The translations under genes and the position numbers were made by a program. This document shows, piece after piece, positions 62,150-64,000 of a stretch of DNA of 64,000 nt. The stretch is from Streptomyces sp. Ncost-T10-10d (GTDB taxonomy: Bacteria; Actinomycetota; Actinomycetes; Streptomycetales; Streptomycetaceae): assembly GCF_900091955.1 (NCBI RefSeq), contig NZ_FMDF01000099.1, forward strand, positions 48,158 to 112,157, in the 5' to 3' direction. Position 1 is the stretch's first letter. Every line of letters starts with the position of its first letter. Under the pieces are notes generated by a model. It saw only the letters and a program-made list of their open reading frames with translations, searched no databases and was not told the origin of the DNA.

Positions 62150-62932
62150 CTAGAGCCAGTTGCGCTGACCGCCGACCTGGGCGAGCCACTGATTGAGGTA
62201 CGCCGCCCAGTCGGTCCCCTGGAAGTCGTTCAGCCCGACTTTGAACGCGCGGTACGAGTCGCTGCCCTCGCTGAAGAGCCCCGGCTTCTTGTCCATCTCC
62301 AGGACGACGTCCATCTCGCGGTCGTCCGCGACGAACGTCAGCTCCACCTGGTTCAGACCGCGGTACTGCTGCGGCGGGAAGAACTCGATCTCCTGGTAGA
62401 AGGGCAGCCGCTGGCGCGTACCGCGAATGTGGCCGCGCTCCATGTCCGCACTGCGGAAGCCGAAGCCGAGCTGCCCGAAGGCGTCGAGAATGGCCTGCTG
62501 GGCCGGGAGCGGGTGCACATTGATCGGGTCCAGGTCGCCGGAATCCAGCGCCCGAGCGATCTCCAGCTCCGTGGTCACGCCGATGTTCATGCCGTGCAGA
62601 TGCTGACCGGCGAACATCGTGATCGGCGTCTCCCACGGAATTTCGAGCCCGAACGGTACGACGTGCACGGCACCGGCCCGCACCTCGAACGCGCCACCGA
62701 GCCGAAGCTTGGTGAACTCGATGTCCTGCTTCGTCTCCGTGTCCTGGCCCTCGACCTCGACCCGGGCCTGCAGACCGACGGAGAGCCCCTCGATCTGCTG
62801 ATCCACGGATCCGCCCTGGATCCGCACCTCACCCTGGACGACCCCACCGGGTACGACATTGAGTTCGGTCAGCTCGGTCTCCACCGAAGCACCACCGGCA
62901 CCCATGCTCGCGAGCAGCCGCTTGAAGCCCAT
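62150..62932 (-). CDS. spo0M: Sporulation-control protein SpoOM
   Basis: This 260-residue arrestin-like protein has the family opening [20 protein letters not shown], a beta-rich N-terminal domain with [20 protein letters not shown], and a central [15 protein letters not shown]. In Bacillus, Spo0M influences sporulation and cell morphology; Streptomyces homologues are conserved. The ATG has AGGAGGAG upstream. The C-terminal about 50 residues ([20 protein letters not shown]) are also typical. Confidence 0.9.
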   Translation of the reverse strand: MGFKRLLASMGAGGASVETELTELNVVPGGVVQGEVRIQGGSVDQQIEGLSVGLQARVEVEGQDTETKQDIEFTKLRLGGAFEVRAGAVHVVPFGLEIPWETPITMFAGQHLHGMNIGVTTELEIARALDSGDLDPINVHPLPAQQAILDAFGQLGFGFRSADMERGHIRGTRQRLPFYQEIEFFPPQQYRGLNQVELTFVADDREMDVVLEMDKKPGLFSEGSDSYRAFKVGLNDFQGTDWAAYLNQWLAQVGGQRNWL

Positions 62933-63005
62933 GTTTACTCCTCCTTGGTCCTGACCCCTACATACGCGCCACGACCGCACTCGGTTCCCGGTAACCTCGA
63001 ACGCC

Positions 63006-63647
63006 ATGATCGAGGGCTTGGAACGTACGCCACTGACACGCGACTTCTTCGACCGCCCCGTACTGGACGTGGCACCCGATCTCCTGGGCCGGACCCTGGT
63101 GCGCACCACCCCCGACGGCCCCATCGAACTCCGCCTCACCGAGGTGGAGGCCTACGCCGGGGAGATCGACCCCGGATCGCATGCGTTCAGAGGCCGCACC
63201 CCACGCAACAGCGTCATGTACGGACCACCCGGCCATGCGTACGTCTACTTCACGTACGGCATGTGGCACTGCCTCAACCTGGTGTGCGGCCCGGAGGGCG
63301 AGGCCAGCGGTGTCCTGCTCCGTGCCGGCGACATCCAGGTCGGCGCCGACCTCACCCGCAATCGTCGAATCTCGGCCCGAAATGACAAGGAACTGGCCAA
63401 AGGTCCGGCCCGACTGGCCACCGCTCTCGATGTCGACCGCGCACTGAACGGCACCGACGCCATCGCCCACCCCGGCGCCCCGCTGTCCGTACTGCACGGC
63501 ACCCCCCCGCCCCGCGACCAGGTACGCAACGGTCCGCGCACCGGAGTGGGCGGCGACGGAGCCACGCACCCGTGGCGCTTCTGGATCGACGGAGATCCCA
63601 CGGTGAGCCCCTACAGAGCCCATGTGCCGCGCCGCCGCGCAACTTGA
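63006..63647 (+). CDS. DNA-3-methyladenine glycosylase (AAG/MPG type)
   Basis: This 213-residue alkyladenine glycosylase removes alkylated purines. It shows [20 protein letters not shown], the catalytic Glu in [20 protein letters not shown], and [20 protein letters not shown]. Length fits. It is divergent from spo0M with 73 bp between. The last codons overlap the -35 element of the promoter that follows. Confidence 0.92.
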   Translation: MIEGLERTPLTRDFFDRPVLDVAPDLLGRTLVRTTPDGPIELRLTEVEAYAGEIDPGSHAFRGRTPRNSVMYGPPGHAYVYFTYGMWHCLNLVCGPEGEASGVLLRAGDIQVGADLTRNRRISARNDKELAKGPARLATALDVDRALNGTDAIAHPGAPLSVLHGTPPPRDQVRNGPRTGVGGDGATHPWRFWIDGDPTVSPYRAHVPRRRAT

Positions 63648-63672
63648 CTCGCCCTTGGGGGCCGCCTAATGT
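63644..63672 (+). promoter_or_regulatory. Vegetative promoter at the head of the rrn leader
   Basis: TTGACT and TAATGT are separated by exactly 17 nt, close to the Streptomyces HrdB consensus. The -35 overlaps the stop codon of the glycosylase gene. It should transcribe rightwards into the rrn leader. Confidence 0.6.
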
Positions 63673-64000
63673 AGCCCGAGCCGCTTGAAACGGGCACTGC
63701 TATCGGTACGGTCCATCGGACCGCCCGAGCATCCGGAAGCGGCCAACCACTACCTACGATTCACCCTGGCGGGTGCGAATTCGGCATGCCGTAATTCGTC
63801 TCCATCGACTCGATTATGAGTCGCCAAGGAAATCGGTTAATGTAGCGGACATGCCGAAAGGCAAGGCCACTCCAAAGGCCACCGGAATTCAAATTCGGAC
63901 CGGAAACGGAACGAAAAAGAGTCTGGTAAGGTTGGAACCGCCGGAAAGGGAAACGCGAAAGCGAAGAACTGGAAAGCGGCCCCGCTTCGACCGGGAATCA
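63673..64000 (+). promoter_or_regulatory. Upstream promoter/leader region of a ribosomal RNA operon
   Basis: No protein gene is present. The AT content rises sharply. A second TAATGT lies at 63838-63843, and GAAAAAGAGTCTGGTAAGG at about 63914-63931 carries a -10-like TAAGGT. The pattern of GAAAGAGTCTG-TA-GGT blocks with GGAAAGGGAAACGCGAAAGC spacers is what I know from the multiple promoters in front of Streptomyces 16S genes. The 16S gene itself would start beyond the window. Confidence 0.62.

Overview
The window is chromosomal DNA of a Streptomyces species. The evidence is high GC with strong third-position GC bias, frequent GTG and TTG starts, a cysteine-free chaplin (ChpE), the small nucleoid protein Gbn, a double-FHA ABC transporter, and a Streptomyces-type ribosomal RNA promoter region at the right edge. 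From memory, gene content and order match the S. coelicolor core segment running roughly from SCO1847 down to SCO1792. This is therefore mostly conserved core chromosome, with a few strain-specific insertions, deletions and decayed genes.

Layout, left to right. 0-2.8 kb: 5' end of cobD behind a cobalamin riboswitch, then the low-affinity phosphate transporter pitH2 with a PHO box, all on the minus strand. 2.8-11 kb: a class II aldolase, an alpha/beta hydrolase, a conserved actinobacterial protein, a VOC protein, a zinc metallopeptidase, an ABC-F ATPase, gbn and an enoyl-CoA hydratase. 11-14.2 kb: an Asp23/AmaP envelope-stress cluster. 14.3-19.2 kb, minus strand: SDR, GH15 hydrolase, SURF1, a small zinc-ribbon protein and a DEDDh exonuclease. 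19.2-24.2 kb: a TetR regulator divergent from a tightly coupled catabolic operon (ADC-like decarboxylase, SDR, two amidohydrolases). 24.3-31.6 kb: a VIT-family transporter, the remnant of a NACHT NTPase, a sterol-desaturase-like protein, YhhN, an alcohol dehydrogenase, a CoA transferase and a secreted subtilase. 31.8-40.9 kb: an acetate symporter pair, moaA, small proteins, tyrS and a TldD/TldE metallopeptidase pair whose junction carries a local duplication. 40.9-42.9 kb: decayed genes and a Phd/VapC toxin-antitoxin pair.

42.9-49.7 kb: fabG-fabI of the type II fatty-acid cycle, a secreted cysteine-containing protein, a 96-bp MITE-like element, a GntR regulator with an MFS exporter, small membrane proteins, a SixA-like phosphatase and serB. 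50-56.6 kb: the FHA-ABC transporter, a transglycosylase-like secreted protein, a GAF histidine kinase and response regulator pair, and chpE. 56.7-63.6 kb: a conserved protein, an ABC ATPase, an NfeD/SPFH pair, a TauE/SafE permease, an HNH protein, a YbhB protein, SpoOM and 3-methyladenine glycosylase. The last 350 bp look like the promoter and leader of an rrn operon whose 16S gene would lie just outside the window.

Most genes are housekeeping or envelope and developmental functions. The best candidates for something undescribed are the TetR-controlled decarboxylase/SDR/double-amidohydrolase operon, the MITE inserted in the shared stop codons of two convergent genes, the duplicated TldD/TldE junction, and the leader ORFs in front of cobD and chpE. 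I saw no CRISPR array, tRNA gene, prophage, intact transposase or recognisable biosynthetic cluster. Locus tags quoted from S. coelicolor are from memory and were not looked up.
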